Positions 29,651 through 38,869 of a stretch of 64,000 bases of DNA are shown one piece after another (position 1 is the stretch's first letter; every line of letters starts with the position of its first letter). Source of the stretch: Pseudorhizobium tarimense (lineage in GTDB: Bacteria; Pseudomonadota; Alphaproteobacteria; Rhizobiales; Rhizobiaceae); the NCBI RefSeq assembly GCF_022968135.1, contig NZ_JALJRA010000001.1, forward strand, positions 372,001-436,000, given 5' to 3'. The notes beneath the pieces are model-generated. The model was given only the letters and a program-made list of their open reading frames with translations, made no database searches and had not been told where the DNA came from. The position numbers and the translations under genes are program-made.

Positions 29651-31024
29651 ATGGCCCGTGACACCACCGACCAGACACCGCTGACTTCGGTGTCCGAGCT
29701 TTCCGCCTACCTTGCCAGCGGCGCGCGGCCCAAGGAACAGTTCCGGCTCGGGACAGAACACGAGAAGTTCGCCTTCTTCTGCGCCGACCACAGCCCGGTT
29801 CCCTATGCAGGCGAGGCCAGCATTTCCGCCCTGCTGAAGGGTATGCAGGAGAAGCTCGGCTGGGACCCGATCATGGACGGGGACAATATCATTGGTCTCG
29901 CCGAACGCGCCGGCATGGGCGCCATCTCGATCGAACCGGGCGGCCAGTTCGAGCTTTCGGGCGCGCCGCTGGAGACAATCCATCAGACCTGTTCGGAATC
30001 CAATCGTCACCTAGATGTGCTGCGGGACGTGGCCGAACCGATGGGTATCCGGTTCCTGGGCATCGGCGGCAGCCCCAAGTGGAGCCTCTCCGAGACGCCG
30101 CAGATGCCTAAATCACGCTACGAGATCATGACGCGCTACATGCCGAAGGTCGGCGCCAAGGGTCTCGACATGATGTACCGCACCTGCACCATCCAGGTGA
30201 ATCTCGACTTCTCCTCGGAAGAGGACATGGCCCGCAAGATGCGGCTTTCGATGAAGCTGCAGCCGGTCGCCACGGCACTCTTCGCCTCCTCCCCGTTCAC
30301 CGAAGGCAAGCCGAACGGCCTTCTCTCCTGGCGCGGCGACATCTGGCGCGATACGGACAACCAGCGCTCCGGCCTGCTTCCCTTCGTCTTCAACAATGAC
30401 TTCGGCTTTGAAGACTACGTGGAATGGGCGCTCGACGTGCCGATGTATTTCGTCGTCCGCGACGGCAAGTATCACGACTGCACCCATGTCACTTTCAGGC
30501 AGTTCATGAACGGGGCACTGAAGGGCGAGGTCGCCGACTGGCAGCCGACGATGGGGGACTGGACCAACCATCTCTCGACGCTCTTTCCCGACGTGCGGCT
30601 GAAGCGCTTCCTGGAAATGCGCGGCGCCGATGGCGGGCCGTGGCGGCGCATCTGCGCCCTGCCGGCATTCTGGGTGGGCCTGCTCTATGATGATGCGGCC
30701 TTGGCCGCAGCCGAGGAGCTGACTGCCGGCTGGAACTTCGAGGACGTGCTGCAGTTGCGGGATGCTGTGCCGGCGAAGGCGCTGAAGGCGGAGGTTACAG
30801 GCCGACCACTTCGTGAGGTTGCGAAGGCGGTTGTGGAGATCTCGCGCTCCGGGCTTGCGGCGCGCAAGCGGCTGAACAGCGAGGGCCAGGACGAGACGGT
30901 GTTCCTGACGACGCTGGACGAGGTGCTGGCGAAGAAGGCAACCATGGCCGACGATCTGCTGATGCTTTACAACGGCCGCTGGCAGCAGTCGGTCGAGCCG
31001 ATCTTCGACGAATTCAAGTACTGA
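29651..31024 (+). CDS. gshA: glutamate-cysteine ligase
   Basis: A 457-residue member of the plant/alphaproteobacterial GCL class. GTEHEKFAFF near residue 34 holds the metal-binding glutamates, and GLAERAGMGAISIEPGGQFE and MYRTCTIQVNLDFSSEEDM match the family core. It makes gamma-glutamylcysteine, the first step of glutathione synthesis. Glutathione is needed for redox control, and in rhizobia for symbiosis. The start MARDTTDQTPL fits; the 114 bases before it likely hold the promoter. Confidence 0.96.
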   Translation: MARDTTDQTPLTSVSELSAYLASGARPKEQFRLGTEHEKFAFFCADHSPVPYAGEASISALLKGMQEKLGWDPIMDGDNIIGLAERAGMGAISIEPGGQFELSGAPLETIHQTCSESNRHLDVLRDVAEPMGIRFLGIGGSPKWSLSETPQMPKSRYEIMTRYMPKVGAKGLDMMYRTCTIQVNLDFSSEEDMARKMRLSMKLQPVATALFASSPFTEGKPNGLLSWRGDIWRDTDNQRSGLLPFVFNNDFGFEDYVEWALDVPMYFVVRDGKYHDCTHVTFRQFMNGALKGEVADWQPTMGDWTNHLSTLFPDVRLKRFLEMRGADGGPWRRICALPAFWVGLLYDDAALAAAEELTAGWNFEDVLQLRDAVPAKALKAEVTGRPLREVAKAVVEISRSGLAARKRLNSEGQDETVFLTTLDEVLAKKATMADDLLMLYNGRWQQSVEPIFDEFKY

Positions 31025-31105
31025 ATCGCCGCGCCCGAAAAACCGGTTTCCGTCACTAACTTTCCGGATATATTGGCATATCACGCCAATCGGAAAGGAC
31101 GCCTT

Positions 31106-31972
31106 ATGCTGCCACTGTTCGACATGATGCTGAAGGCACAGAACGGGGCTGCAATGGACGCAATGGCCAAGCAGTTCAACCTGGCGCAGGAACAGGCCGC
31201 GCAGGCGATAGCGGCGCTGACGCCGGCCTTCTCCTCAGGCTTCAAGCGTACAGCCACTAACCCTTACGACTTCTCGTCGCTGATGAGCACGATGATGTCT
31301 GGTGCCTATGCCAAATATTTCGAAGACCTCGGCAAGGCCTTTACACCACAAGGCATGGCAGACGGGAATGCCGTGCTGGACAAGCTGTTCGGATCTCCGG
31401 AGGTCTCGCGCGCGGTCGCCGCACAGGCGGCGCAGCTGACCGGGCTCGGGCAGGAAGTACTGCGCAACATGATGCCGGTCATGGCCGACATGGTGATGGG
31501 CGGGATGTTCAAGCAGGCGACTGGGCAGATGCAGCAGGGGGCGGACATCTTTGCCTCCACGCCCATGGGGCAGATGACGAAGCAATGGCTGGAGAGTCTC
31601 GGGATGCAGCCAAAGCCGACGGCTCCGAGCAGTCCGGCAGATATCTTCGACAACCCCTTCATGCAGAGCGTGCGGGCTGCCTGGGGCCTGGATCGACCGG
31701 CGAGCCCGACGACGCATGCTCATCCCAGTCCATTCGCCGATAATCCGTTCATGCAGGCATTCCAGGGCATGATGTCCGGTTCAATGGCAAGCTCAGGTCA
31801 GGCAGGGGGCAAGGCTGCGGCTAATCCCTACATCGAAGCGCTAACGGGAATGTTTGACAGCGGCCTTGAGGTCCAGAAGGCCTACCAGAAGAACATGGAA
31901 TCGATCTTCGAGACCTATATGGGCGGCAAGCCTGGCAGCCAGCAGACAGCCGAAGGCGACGACAAAGCATAA
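31106..31972 (+). CDS. DUF937-type protein of unknown function
   Basis: A 288-residue protein rich in Met, Ala, Gln and Gly, predicted helical. It begins MLPLFDMMLKAQNGAAMDAM with AKQFNLAQEQAAQAIAAL, which matches DUF937 proteins of rhizobia. DNPFMQS and DNPFMQAFQ repeat in the C-terminal half. No signal peptide or membrane segments. GGAAAGGA precedes the ATG; an upstream frame start lacks a ribosome site. The function is unknown. Confidence 0.75.
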   Translation: MLPLFDMMLKAQNGAAMDAMAKQFNLAQEQAAQAIAALTPAFSSGFKRTATNPYDFSSLMSTMMSGAYAKYFEDLGKAFTPQGMADGNAVLDKLFGSPEVSRAVAAQAAQLTGLGQEVLRNMMPVMADMVMGGMFKQATGQMQQGADIFASTPMGQMTKQWLESLGMQPKPTAPSSPADIFDNPFMQSVRAAWGLDRPASPTTHAHPSPFADNPFMQAFQGMMSGSMASSGQAGGKAAANPYIEALTGMFDSGLEVQKAYQKNMESIFETYMGGKPGSQQTAEGDDKA

Positions 31973-32003
31973 AAAAAGCCCGGCCTGGAGGTCCGGGCCG
32001 GGC
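31973..32003 (-). terminator. terminator for the DUF1127 gene (reverse strand)
   Basis: GCCCGGC at 31978-31984 pairs with GCCGGGC at 31997-32003. The seven As before it on the + strand read as a T-run after the hairpin on the reverse strand. It lies between two converging genes. Confidence 0.75.
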
Positions 32004-32046
32004 AAGCGGCAGGGCTATTGGCTATCACCCTGCGGGGAAAAATCAC

Positions 32047-32343
32047 TCAGTTGCGCGATAGGCGCTGAAACCTCGTCAGAGCACGCCGCCGCGCCGATTC
32101 TGCCAGAAGGGCAGAGGGATCGTCGAAGAGGCCGGAGCCATGGGTCGCCTTCATCACGTCGTGCCGGGTCAGGCCGATGTCGTCGAGTTGGCGGTCGTCG
32201 AGGTCATGCAGCCGGTTCGCCACCCATCGGTTGCGGAGCACACGCCAGACATAGCCCATCAAAGCCAACGTAACGGAGGCGTAGCCGCGCTGGGCTGGAC
32301 GCTCCTGAACGAGGTCGAGTTCAACTATCTGGGCCGTGCGCAT
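32047..32343 (-). CDS. DUF1127 small protein
   Basis: A 98-residue basic protein. RLHDLDDRQLDDIGLTRHDV is the conserved DUF1127 motif (also YjiS-like). Some short DUF1127 proteins in alphaproteobacteria affect RNA turnover and phosphate or carbon metabolism; the function of this longer one is unknown. AAGGA precedes the ATG. It is transcribed away from the LysR-type gene, sharing a divergent intergenic region of about 195 bases. Confidence 0.85.
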   Translation of the reverse strand: MRTAQIVELDLVQERPAQRGYASVTLALMGYVWRVLRNRWVANRLHDLDDRQLDDIGLTRHDVMKATHGSGLFDDPSALLAESARRRALTRFQRLSRN

Positions 32344-32538
32344 GATCGTATCCTTTCCATCGGCACGAGAAGGACCTCCCGTTCCGCGGAAGTCCTGCGG
32401 AAAGGTGGTCAGGGGCTGCGGGCGCCGTTAAGCGCCCGATGTCATGATTACAGCCTCGTATATGCATCAGACGGTATTGATCAGTCCAACGAATGTTTCT
32501 AATGATTGTCATCAGCTACTCTGATGGATGATTGTGCC

Positions 32539-33489
32539 ATGTCAGCTCCTCTCGATATCGACCAGCTTCACACCTTTCTCGCCATCGTCGACACCGGCAG
32601 CTTCACGAAGGCCGCCGATCGCGTCTTCAAGACGCAGTCTGCCGTCTCCATGCAGATGCGTCGGCTGGAGGAGCGGATCGGCAAGCAGCTCTTTGCCAAG
32701 GACGGGCGCGGCAACCGCCTGACGGCCGAGGGCGAGAAGCTGCTCAACTACGCACGGCGCATCATCCGGCTGAACAACGAGGCGATCGCCGCCTTCGACG
32801 ACAACCGGCTGGAGGGCACGCTGAGAATCGGCACGCCGGACGATTATGCCGATCGCTACATGCCGGAGATCATCGGGCGCTTTGCCAAGACGCATCCGAA
32901 TGTCGAGCTCTATATTGTTTGCGAAAACTCGGCGAGCCTGGCGGAGCGGATGGCACGGGGGGAACTGGACATCGCTCTCGTAACCCACAATCCGCGGGCC
33001 CGCATCTCTGACGTGGTGCGGACGGAGCCTCTCTGCTGGGTGGCCTCCGCAAACCACCCGCTGCGCGACGACGCGCCGGTGCCGCTTGCCGTGGGACGCC
33101 GCGACTGCCTCTGGCGCCAGCTTGCCTGCTCGGCGCTCGATGCGGATGGGCGCGAATATCAGGTGCTGTTCACCAGCTGGTCGTCGACGGTCGTTGCCGC
33201 CGCCGTGCTCGCGGGCATGGCGGTCTCTGTACTACCGGAATCGGCACTGCGGCCGGGGATGAAGGTGTTGACGTCTAGCGATGGTTTTCCGCCGCTTCCG
33301 CCGGTGCAGATCGGCCTGATGAAGCGGCCGGGTCTTTCGCCTTCGCTGATGAACGCCATCACCGACCACATCGCCGCCTGCCTCGACAATATTTCTCCGG
33401 CTGTGGTGCCGGACGATCTGGACGCCGAGCCTAAGGGGATCGCGCGTGCGCTGAAGGTGCGCGCAGGACAGATGGCGACAAGCTGGTAG
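32539..33489 (+). CDS. LysR-family transcriptional regulator
   Basis: A 316-residue LTTR. The winged-helix domain at residues 1-65 reads LHTFLAIVDTGSFTKAADRV, FKTQSAVSMQMRRLEERIGK; the rest is the periplasmic-binding-like effector domain (LEGTLRIGTPDDYADRYMPE). The effector is unknown. It resembles LrhA/HexA-like members. Start chosen at MSAPLDIDQLHTF; an ATG five codons earlier is possible. It diverges from the DUF1127 gene, which it may regulate. Confidence 0.88.
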   Translation: MSAPLDIDQLHTFLAIVDTGSFTKAADRVFKTQSAVSMQMRRLEERIGKQLFAKDGRGNRLTAEGEKLLNYARRIIRLNNEAIAAFDDNRLEGTLRIGTPDDYADRYMPEIIGRFAKTHPNVELYIVCENSASLAERMARGELDIALVTHNPRARISDVVRTEPLCWVASANHPLRDDAPVPLAVGRRDCLWRQLACSALDADGREYQVLFTSWSSTVVAAAVLAGMAVSVLPESALRPGMKVLTSSDGFPPLPPVQIGLMKRPGLSPSLMNAITDHIAACLDNISPAVVPDDLDAEPKGIARALKVRAGQMATSW

Positions 33490-33497
33490 GCAACAAA

Positions 33498-33517
33498 ACC
33501 GGGGCCAGAGCCCCGGT
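33498..33517. repeat. hairpin repeat, copy 1
   Basis: ACCGGGGC, CAGA, GCCCCGGT: a perfect 8-bp stem. The same 20 bases, with flanking CC, recur at 33651. It lies 9 bases after the LysR-type gene stop and may serve as its terminator, but lacks a T-run. Confidence 0.7.
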
Positions 33518-33650
33518 CCAGCTTGATGACAAACCCCCGCCCCACCTTCTCAAGGACCAAGATTCACGGAACGTCTCTGAATCGAAAAGAGAACGGATCG
33601 GAGTCGAAGTAGCGCCAGCAAAGGCAAAGAGGACATTGTCAGCAGTCTGA

Positions 33651-33670
33651 ACCGGGGCCAGAGCCCCGGT
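33651..33670. repeat. hairpin repeat, copy 2
   Basis: The same 20-base hairpin as at 33498, in the same orientation, 153 bases away. It lies 21 bases beyond the katA stop, so it may end katA transcription on the reverse strand. Confidence 0.7.
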
Positions 33671-33691
33671 CCTTCTCAGCACATACCGATG

Positions 33692-35185
33692 TTATTCGGC
33701 GGCGGTGGGCTGCGCTGAAATCGTATCGGCCTTGTAGCCGTGGAGACGTTCAAGCGCTGCGCGGACACCGGCTTCGTAGTCTGGATGCACGAGCTTGAAA
33801 TGCGCCAGCTGCCGCTCGATGATCTCGCCCGGAACGCCACCCATTGCTGCCGCGATATTGGAAAATAGGCGACCCTTCTGCCCCTCGTCGAAGAGGTTGA
33901 AGAGAGCCCGCGGCTGGGAATAGTCGTCGTTGCCTTCGCGGTGGTTGTAGCGGGCCATGTCGCCGGAGATCTTCAGCGGCGGCTCCTTGGCGGAGGCATC
34001 TTCGAACGGGCCGTTGACGGAGTTCGGCTCGTAATAGGCGTTCGGGTTGCCGGTGCGCAGGCCGCCGTAGGTGTTCATCTGGCCATCGCGGTGATAGTGA
34101 TGGACAGGGCACTTCGGCTGGTTGACCGGGATGTTCTCGTAGTGCGTGCCGAGCCGGTAACGGTGGGCATCGGCGTAGGAGAACACGCGCGCCTGCAGCA
34201 TCTTGTCGGGCGAATGGCTGATTCCCGGTACGACGTTCGACGGAGAGAAGGCTGCCTGCTCGATTTCTGCGAAGTAGTTGTCCGCATTGCGGTTCAGCTC
34301 CATCACGCCGACGTCGATCGGCGGGAATTCCGCATGCGGCCAGACCTTGGTGAGGTCGAACGGGTTGTAGGAGGTCCGTTCCGCCTGCTCCTCGGTCATC
34401 ACCTGGACCTGGACCTTCCAGCGCGGGAACTCGCCACGCTCGATGCCGCCGAAGAGGGCTTCCTGATAACCTTCGCGGGTCTTGCCGATCAGGGCTTCGC
34501 CTTCTTCGTTCGTGAAGTGCTTATGGCCCTGCAGCGTCTTGAAGTGGAACTTCACCCAGTAGCGCTCGCCGGCGTCGTTCCAGAAGGAATAGGTGTGCGA
34601 GCCGTAGCCGTTCATGTGCATCGGGTCGACCGGCAGACCGCGGTCGGACATCAGGATGGTCACCTGATGCAGGCTTTCCGGCGACAGCGACCAGAAGTCC
34701 CACATCGCGGTTGCCGAACGCAGGTTGGTGCGGGGATGACGCTTCTGGGTATGGATGAAATCAGGAAACTTCAGCGGGTCACGGATAAAGAAGACCGGCG
34801 TGTTGTTGCCGACGAGATCCCAGTTGCCGTCCGGCGTATAGAACTTTAGCGCAAATCCGCGAACGTCGCGCTCGTGGTCGGCGGCGCCCATTTCACCGGC
34901 AACCGTAGAGAAGCGCGCGAGCATCGGCGTCTCCGCGCCCGGCTGCAGACATTTCGCCTTCGTGTACTTGGAAATGTCGCCGGTGATCTTAAGCGTACCG
35001 TAGGCGCCCCAGCCCTTGGCGTGCACGACGCGCTCCGGGATGCGTTCACGGTTCTGGTGAGCCAGCTTCTCGATCAGCTGGTAGTCCTGCAGCATGACGC
35101 CGCCACGCGGGCCGGCGGTCATGGTGTTCTGGTTGTCCGGTATCGGCGCACCGGCCGTCGTCGTCATCGTGGGACGATCAGACAT
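33692..35185 (-). CDS. katA: monofunctional heme catalase (small-subunit clade)
   Basis: A 497-residue catalase. The catalytic His55 lies in [12 protein letters not shown]; the distal Asn region is [18 protein letters not shown]; the proximal heme-binding Tyr is in [15 protein letters not shown]. It decomposes hydrogen peroxide. The start [20 protein letters not shown] is the typical catalase N-terminus; the open frame upstream shows no homology. oxyR diverges from it 114 bases away, as in Sinorhizobium, where OxyR controls katA. Confidence 0.97.
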   Translation of the reverse strand: MSDRPTMTTTAGAPIPDNQNTMTAGPRGGVMLQDYQLIEKLAHQNRERIPERVVHAKGWGAYGTLKITGDISKYTKAKCLQPGAETPMLARFSTVAGEMGAADHERDVRGFALKFYTPDGNWDLVGNNTPVFFIRDPLKFPDFIHTQKRHPRTNLRSATAMWDFWSLSPESLHQVTILMSDRGLPVDPMHMNGYGSHTYSFWNDAGERYWVKFHFKTLQGHKHFTNEEGEALIGKTREGYQEALFGGIERGEFPRWKVQVQVMTEEQAERTSYNPFDLTKVWPHAEFPPIDVGVMELNRNADNYFAEIEQAAFSPSNVVPGISHSPDKMLQARVFSYADAHRYRLGTHYENIPVNQPKCPVHHYHRDGQMNTYGGLRTGNPNAYYEPNSVNGPFEDASAKEPPLKISGDMARYNHREGNDDYSQPRALFNLFDEGQKGRLFSNIAAAMGGVPGEIIERQLAHFKLVHPDYEAGVRAALERLHGYKADTISAQPTAAE

Positions 35186-35299
35186 TGCGTGTCTCCCCTG
35201 TTTGAAGATTTCGAACCATTCTAGGCTACCCATTGACCATCGCACTGCGGTTCCATAGTTTCCAATATTATTTTCTTCGAAGATCGATCGGAAATTCCT

Positions 35300-36199
35300 A
35301 TGGGACTGACGCTCCGGCAGATGCGCTATTTTGCGGCGCTCGCCAAGGAACGGCATTTCGGGCGAGCAGCCGACGCCGCGCATATTAGCCAGCCTGCACT
35401 GTCTGCTCAAATCCTGGATCTGGAGCAGACTTTGGGCGTGCGCTTGGTGGAGCGAAACCGCAATGGCATCCTTCTGACGCGGGACGGAGAGGAGGTCCTG
35501 CAAAAGGTGTCTTTGATATTGGAGCAGGTCGAACGGCTGGAAGGCCTCCGGCGTAGCAGCAGCAGCATGCTGGACGGCCTGGTGCGCATCGGCATCATCC
35601 CGACCGTCGCCCCCTATCTCGTGCCAAAGCTCGTCCCGTGTCTACGCAATCTTTCTGCCTCGCTGGAACTGGAGCTGAAAGAGGCGGTGACGGATCGGTT
35701 GATCGTGGATCTGCAGGAAGGTAGGCTCGATGCCGTAATTGCAGCGCTTCCGGTTCAAGGCGACGGCCTGGAGACCGTCTCCCTTTTCACCGACCGCTTC
35801 TTCATGGCCATCGCCAACAATGCCGAAGCGATCCTCATGTCGCCGCTGACGGAGACCCAGGTCGATATCGACCGCCTGCTGCTTCTGGAGGAAGGCCACT
35901 GCCTGCGTGAACAGGCGCTTTCGGTCTGCGGCACGGCAGGCAAGCGCAGCTTGGTGAATTTCGGCGCCACGTCCATGACAACGCTCTTGCAGATGGTGTC
36001 GCACGACATGGGAATGACGCTGATCCCCGAGATGGCGATCCCGACCGAAACGGCACGCAACGATATCCGCATCGTCCCCTTCGCAGACCCGGCACCGTCG
36101 CGGGAGATCGGCTTGATCTGGCGAAGATCGAGCGGGCGGCGCGACGAGATGAAGGCGCTGGCAGACGCCATCTCAGACCGCGCCACAACGAACCGCTGA
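35300..36199 (+). CDS. oxyR: hydrogen peroxide-sensing regulator OxyR
   Basis: A 299-residue LTTR. The DNA-binding domain reads [20 protein letters not shown] and the redox motif is [13 protein letters not shown], with Cys201 and Cys210 equivalent to Cys199 and Cys208 of E. coli OxyR. Oxidation of these cysteines converts it to an activator of peroxide defence genes. It diverges from katA; the 114-base intergenic region should contain the operator for both. TATTTTCTTCGA lies just before a weak ribosome site. Confidence 0.95.
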   Translation: MGLTLRQMRYFAALAKERHFGRAADAAHISQPALSAQILDLEQTLGVRLVERNRNGILLTRDGEEVLQKVSLILEQVERLEGLRRSSSSMLDGLVRIGIIPTVAPYLVPKLVPCLRNLSASLELELKEAVTDRLIVDLQEGRLDAVIAALPVQGDGLETVSLFTDRFFMAIANNAEAILMSPLTETQVDIDRLLLLEEGHCLREQALSVCGTAGKRSLVNFGATSMTTLLQMVSHDMGMTLIPEMAIPTETARNDIRIVPFADPAPSREIGLIWRRSSGRRDEMKALADAISDRATTNR

Positions 36200-36225
36200 G
36201 GCGGGCGGGCGCTCCGCCCCGTGGA

Positions 36226-37101
36226 TCAGGACAGGTGGGTCTTGAAGAACTCCACCGTCCGCTGCCAGGCGAGATCCGCTGCCTCCTTATTGTAGCGTGC
36301 GGCGGACGTGTCGTTGTTGAAGGCGTGGTTGACGCCGTCATAGACGTGGATCTCGAAGACCTTGCCGTTTTCCTCCAATGCCGCCCGATATGCATCGATG
36401 CCAGCGTTGATTCGGTCGTCGAGGCCCGCATAATGAAGCATCAGCGGTGCTTCGATGGCAGCCACGTCTTCGACCGGCGGCTGGGAGCCGTAGTAGACGA
36501 CGCCTGCACCCAGCTCTGGAGACTTCGTGGCCAACCGGTTGACGAGGCCACCGCCCCAGCAGAAGCCCACCGCGCCGACCTCGCCGTTCGTTCTGTCGAG
36601 TTCTGAGAGATAGACACGGGTCGCCTCGGCATTGGCCGTGGTCTGTTCAGCGTCAAGCGAGGAGAACATCTGCCGCGCCTGATCTTCGTCTGCGGGCGTT
36701 CCTCCCTGCGGCGAAAGGAAGTCGGGCGCCAAAGCCACAAAGCCTTCCAGCGCCATACGGCGCGCCACGTCGCGGATATGGGCATTGAGCCCCCGATTCT
36801 CGTGGATGACGATGACCGCAGGTAGATCCTCGGCAGCATCTTTCGGCCGCACGAGATAGCCTTTCATCTCACCTTCTGCCCCCGGATAGGTCACATCCTC
36901 GGTCACGAGGCGATCATCGTCCTCCGGCACGATCTGTGCGCGCGCACCGCTTGCGGCAAGCATGGGGGCAATAGCAGCTGCGGCCGCTCCAGAACCGGCC
37001 AGAGCGGTGAGCTTGTCCATGAACGCGCGGCGGTCGAGGGTGAGGTGGGTATATTCGTCGTAGGCGTTGATCATCGCCTGGGTGATATTTGGTTTTTCCA
37101 T
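36226..37101 (-). CDS. exported dienelactone hydrolase family protein
   Basis: A 291-residue alpha/beta hydrolase. GAVGFCWGGGLVNRL carries the nucleophile Cys of dienelactone hydrolases; the acid and base are in AGLDDRINA and GVNHAFNND. The N-terminus has a twin-arginine-like segment, LDRRAFMDKLTALAGSGAAA, followed by a hydrophobic stretch, so it is probably exported by Tat. The substrate is unknown. GGAGGAGC precedes the ATG. Confidence 0.85.
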   Translation of the reverse strand: MEKPNITQAMINAYDEYTHLTLDRRAFMDKLTALAGSGAAAAAIAPMLAASGARAQIVPEDDDRLVTEDVTYPGAEGEMKGYLVRPKDAAEDLPAVIVIHENRGLNAHIRDVARRMALEGFVALAPDFLSPQGGTPADEDQARQMFSSLDAEQTTANAEATRVYLSELDRTNGEVGAVGFCWGGGLVNRLATKSPELGAGVVYYGSQPPVEDVAAIEAPLMLHYAGLDDRINAGIDAYRAALEENGKVFEIHVYDGVNHAFNNDTSAARYNKEAADLAWQRTVEFFKTHLS

Positions 37102-37207
37102 GACGTGCTCCTCCGCTGGTGCAACGCCCCGTACCGAACGGCAAAGGGCCGGACGACCCAAGCTAGATCATCCGGCTCCAACACAGGTGACACTTTAGCG
37201 TGAAAGC

Positions 37208-38233
37208 TCAGGCCGCCAGATCGAGCACGACGCGGCCATCGATCCGGCCCTCCTCCATGCAATGGAAAATGTCGTTGATATTCTCGGTCTTGTCCCACGA
37301 GAAATGCGAGGCGACCTTGCCCTCGCCGGCAAATTGCAGCGAATCCTCGAGATCCTGCCTCGTGCCGACAATCGAGCCGCGCACGGTGATGCGCTTCAGG
37401 ACGGGCCGAAGACCGGCAGCGAGATGTAGCCCGGCGGCAGGCCGACCAGCGACATGGTGCCCTTGGATCGCAGGAAGCCGCAAGCCTGCTCCATGGCCTC
37501 GGGCGAGACGCCCATCACCAGCGCACCGTGCACGCCACCGATTGCCTTCTGCACCTGCTCGACGGCATCCGGGGCCTTGCCGTCCACCAACATGTCCGCA
37601 TCGAGCTTCTTAGCAAGCTCCAGCTTATCGTCGAAGATGTCGGCCGCGACGACATGCATGCCCATGGCCTTGGCATATTGCACACCATACGGCCGAGGCC
37701 GCCGATGCCCGAGATCACCACCCATTCGCCGGCCTTTACCTCGGTTTCCTTCAGTCCTTTGTAGACGGTGACACCAGCACAGAGCACAGGAGCGACCGGA
37801 CCGAACTCCAGCTTGTCCGGCAGGCGCCCGACTAAATCGGGATCGGCGAAACCATACTGCGCGAAGGTGCCATTGACGAAATAGCCGGTATTCTGCTGGC
37901 TGCCGCACAGCGTTTCCCAGCGGGTGCGGCAAGGTGTGCAGCAGCCGCAGGCGGTGTGCAGCCAGGCGACGCCGACGCGTTCACCTTCCTTGATGCGCGA
38001 CACGCCGCCCCTAGCTTTGCGACAAAGCCAACGTCTTCGTGGCCCGGAATGAAGGGCGGGCTTGGCTTCACGGCCAGTCGCCGTTTGGCTGCGTGAAGGT
38101 CGGCATGGCAGACGCCAGTCACTTCGTATTTCACCAGAATCTGCCCATGGCCCGGCTCCGGGATCGGCATCTCCTCGATCACCAGCGGCTTGCGGAACTC
38201 ACGTACCACGGCGGCTTTCATCAATGCAGACAT
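37208..38233 (-). pseudogene. zinc-dependent alcohol dehydrogenase, three frameshifts
   Basis: From MSALMKAAVVREFRKPLVIE the frame holds GVCHADLHAAKRRL and PGHEDVGFVAKLGA, then shifts near 38010. The second frame gives EGERVGVAWLHTACGCCTPC, the structural zinc site, up to SGIGGLG of the NAD site, and shifts near 37690. The third gives QYAKAMGMHVVAADI to PPGYISLPVFGP and shifts near 37400. The last reads VLKRITVRGSIVGTRQDLED to the end. Restored, it is a full AdhP/AdhA-type protein of about 340 residues. Each break fits one missing base. Confidence 0.85.
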
Positions 38234-38332
38234 CTGCGGTCCCTTCTCAAACGGAAGCCGCTCAGGGCGGCGTTGCGTGAGAGGACCTAGCGCAGACCAG
38301 CGGTGGCGATGTTGATCCACCGCAAAACGCCG

Positions 38333-38752
38333 TCAGCTGAATGCGAGCCAGACGCCCAGCCAGATCCACAGGGCGATTAGGATGAAGTATCCGGTGATCC
38401 AGACCGGGCGCCGATAGCGGAGCCGATTGCTGGTGATGTGGACATAGGAGTGGACGTAGCGCGACAGCACGAAGGCCCACGCAAGCACCGCCGTCACCAC
38501 ATTGTCCGCCGTCGTGATGTAAAGCGCCAGGCAGACGGCATGAAAAAGGATTGGGAGTTCGAACTGGTTCTTCAGGTTGTTGTGGATGATCAGGCTCTCG
38601 ATCGGCTCCTCAAGGTTTGCCTTGAACTGTTCTGCTCTGGCCGTGCCGGCACGGACGGCCCCGATGCGGCGACTGGAGAGAAGGTAGTAGAGGGCGAAGA
38701 CGAGGAACGCGTGCGCGATCATTGGCCAGATCATCATCGTGCTGAAGGTCAT
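38333..38752 (-). CDS. MAPEG-family membrane protein
   Basis: A 139-residue protein with four predicted helices (about 5-25, 60-80, 84-100, 118-138). It contains NNLKNQFELPILFHAVCLAL and LSRYVHSYVHITSNRLRYRR, the MAPEG signature. The family includes glutathione-linked membrane enzymes, but bacterial members like this have no defined role. It lies downstream of guaB on the same strand, beyond a terminator. Confidence 0.88.
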   Translation of the reverse strand: MTFSTMMIWPMIAHAFLVFALYYLLSSRRIGAVRAGTARAEQFKANLEEPIESLIIHNNLKNQFELPILFHAVCLALYITTADNVVTAVLAWAFVLSRYVHSYVHITSNRLRYRRPVWITGYFILIALWIWLGVWLAFS

Positions 38753-38808
38753 TTCCGCTCCTGGGTTCGAACTGCGACTGGTATGGCATCGCGCCGTTGG
38801 AAAGGCAT

Positions 38809-38839
38809 GAAAAAGCCACGGCAGGCTGCTGCCATGGCT
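38809..38839 (-). terminator. terminator after guaB
   Basis: On the reverse strand AGCCATGGCAG, a 4-base loop, and CTGCCGTGGCT form an 11-bp stem with one G-T pair, followed by TTTTT. It lies about 30 bases after the guaB stop. Confidence 0.85.
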
Positions 38840-38869
38840 CTGATGTTCCGTCAGACGCTCTAGTCGGGA

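Noticed and set aside
35186..35299. A defined OxyR operator between katA and oxyR
   Set aside because: The region must hold control sites, but I could not match a full OxyR consensus (ATAG-N-T-N3-A-N-CTAT type), so no site is annotated.
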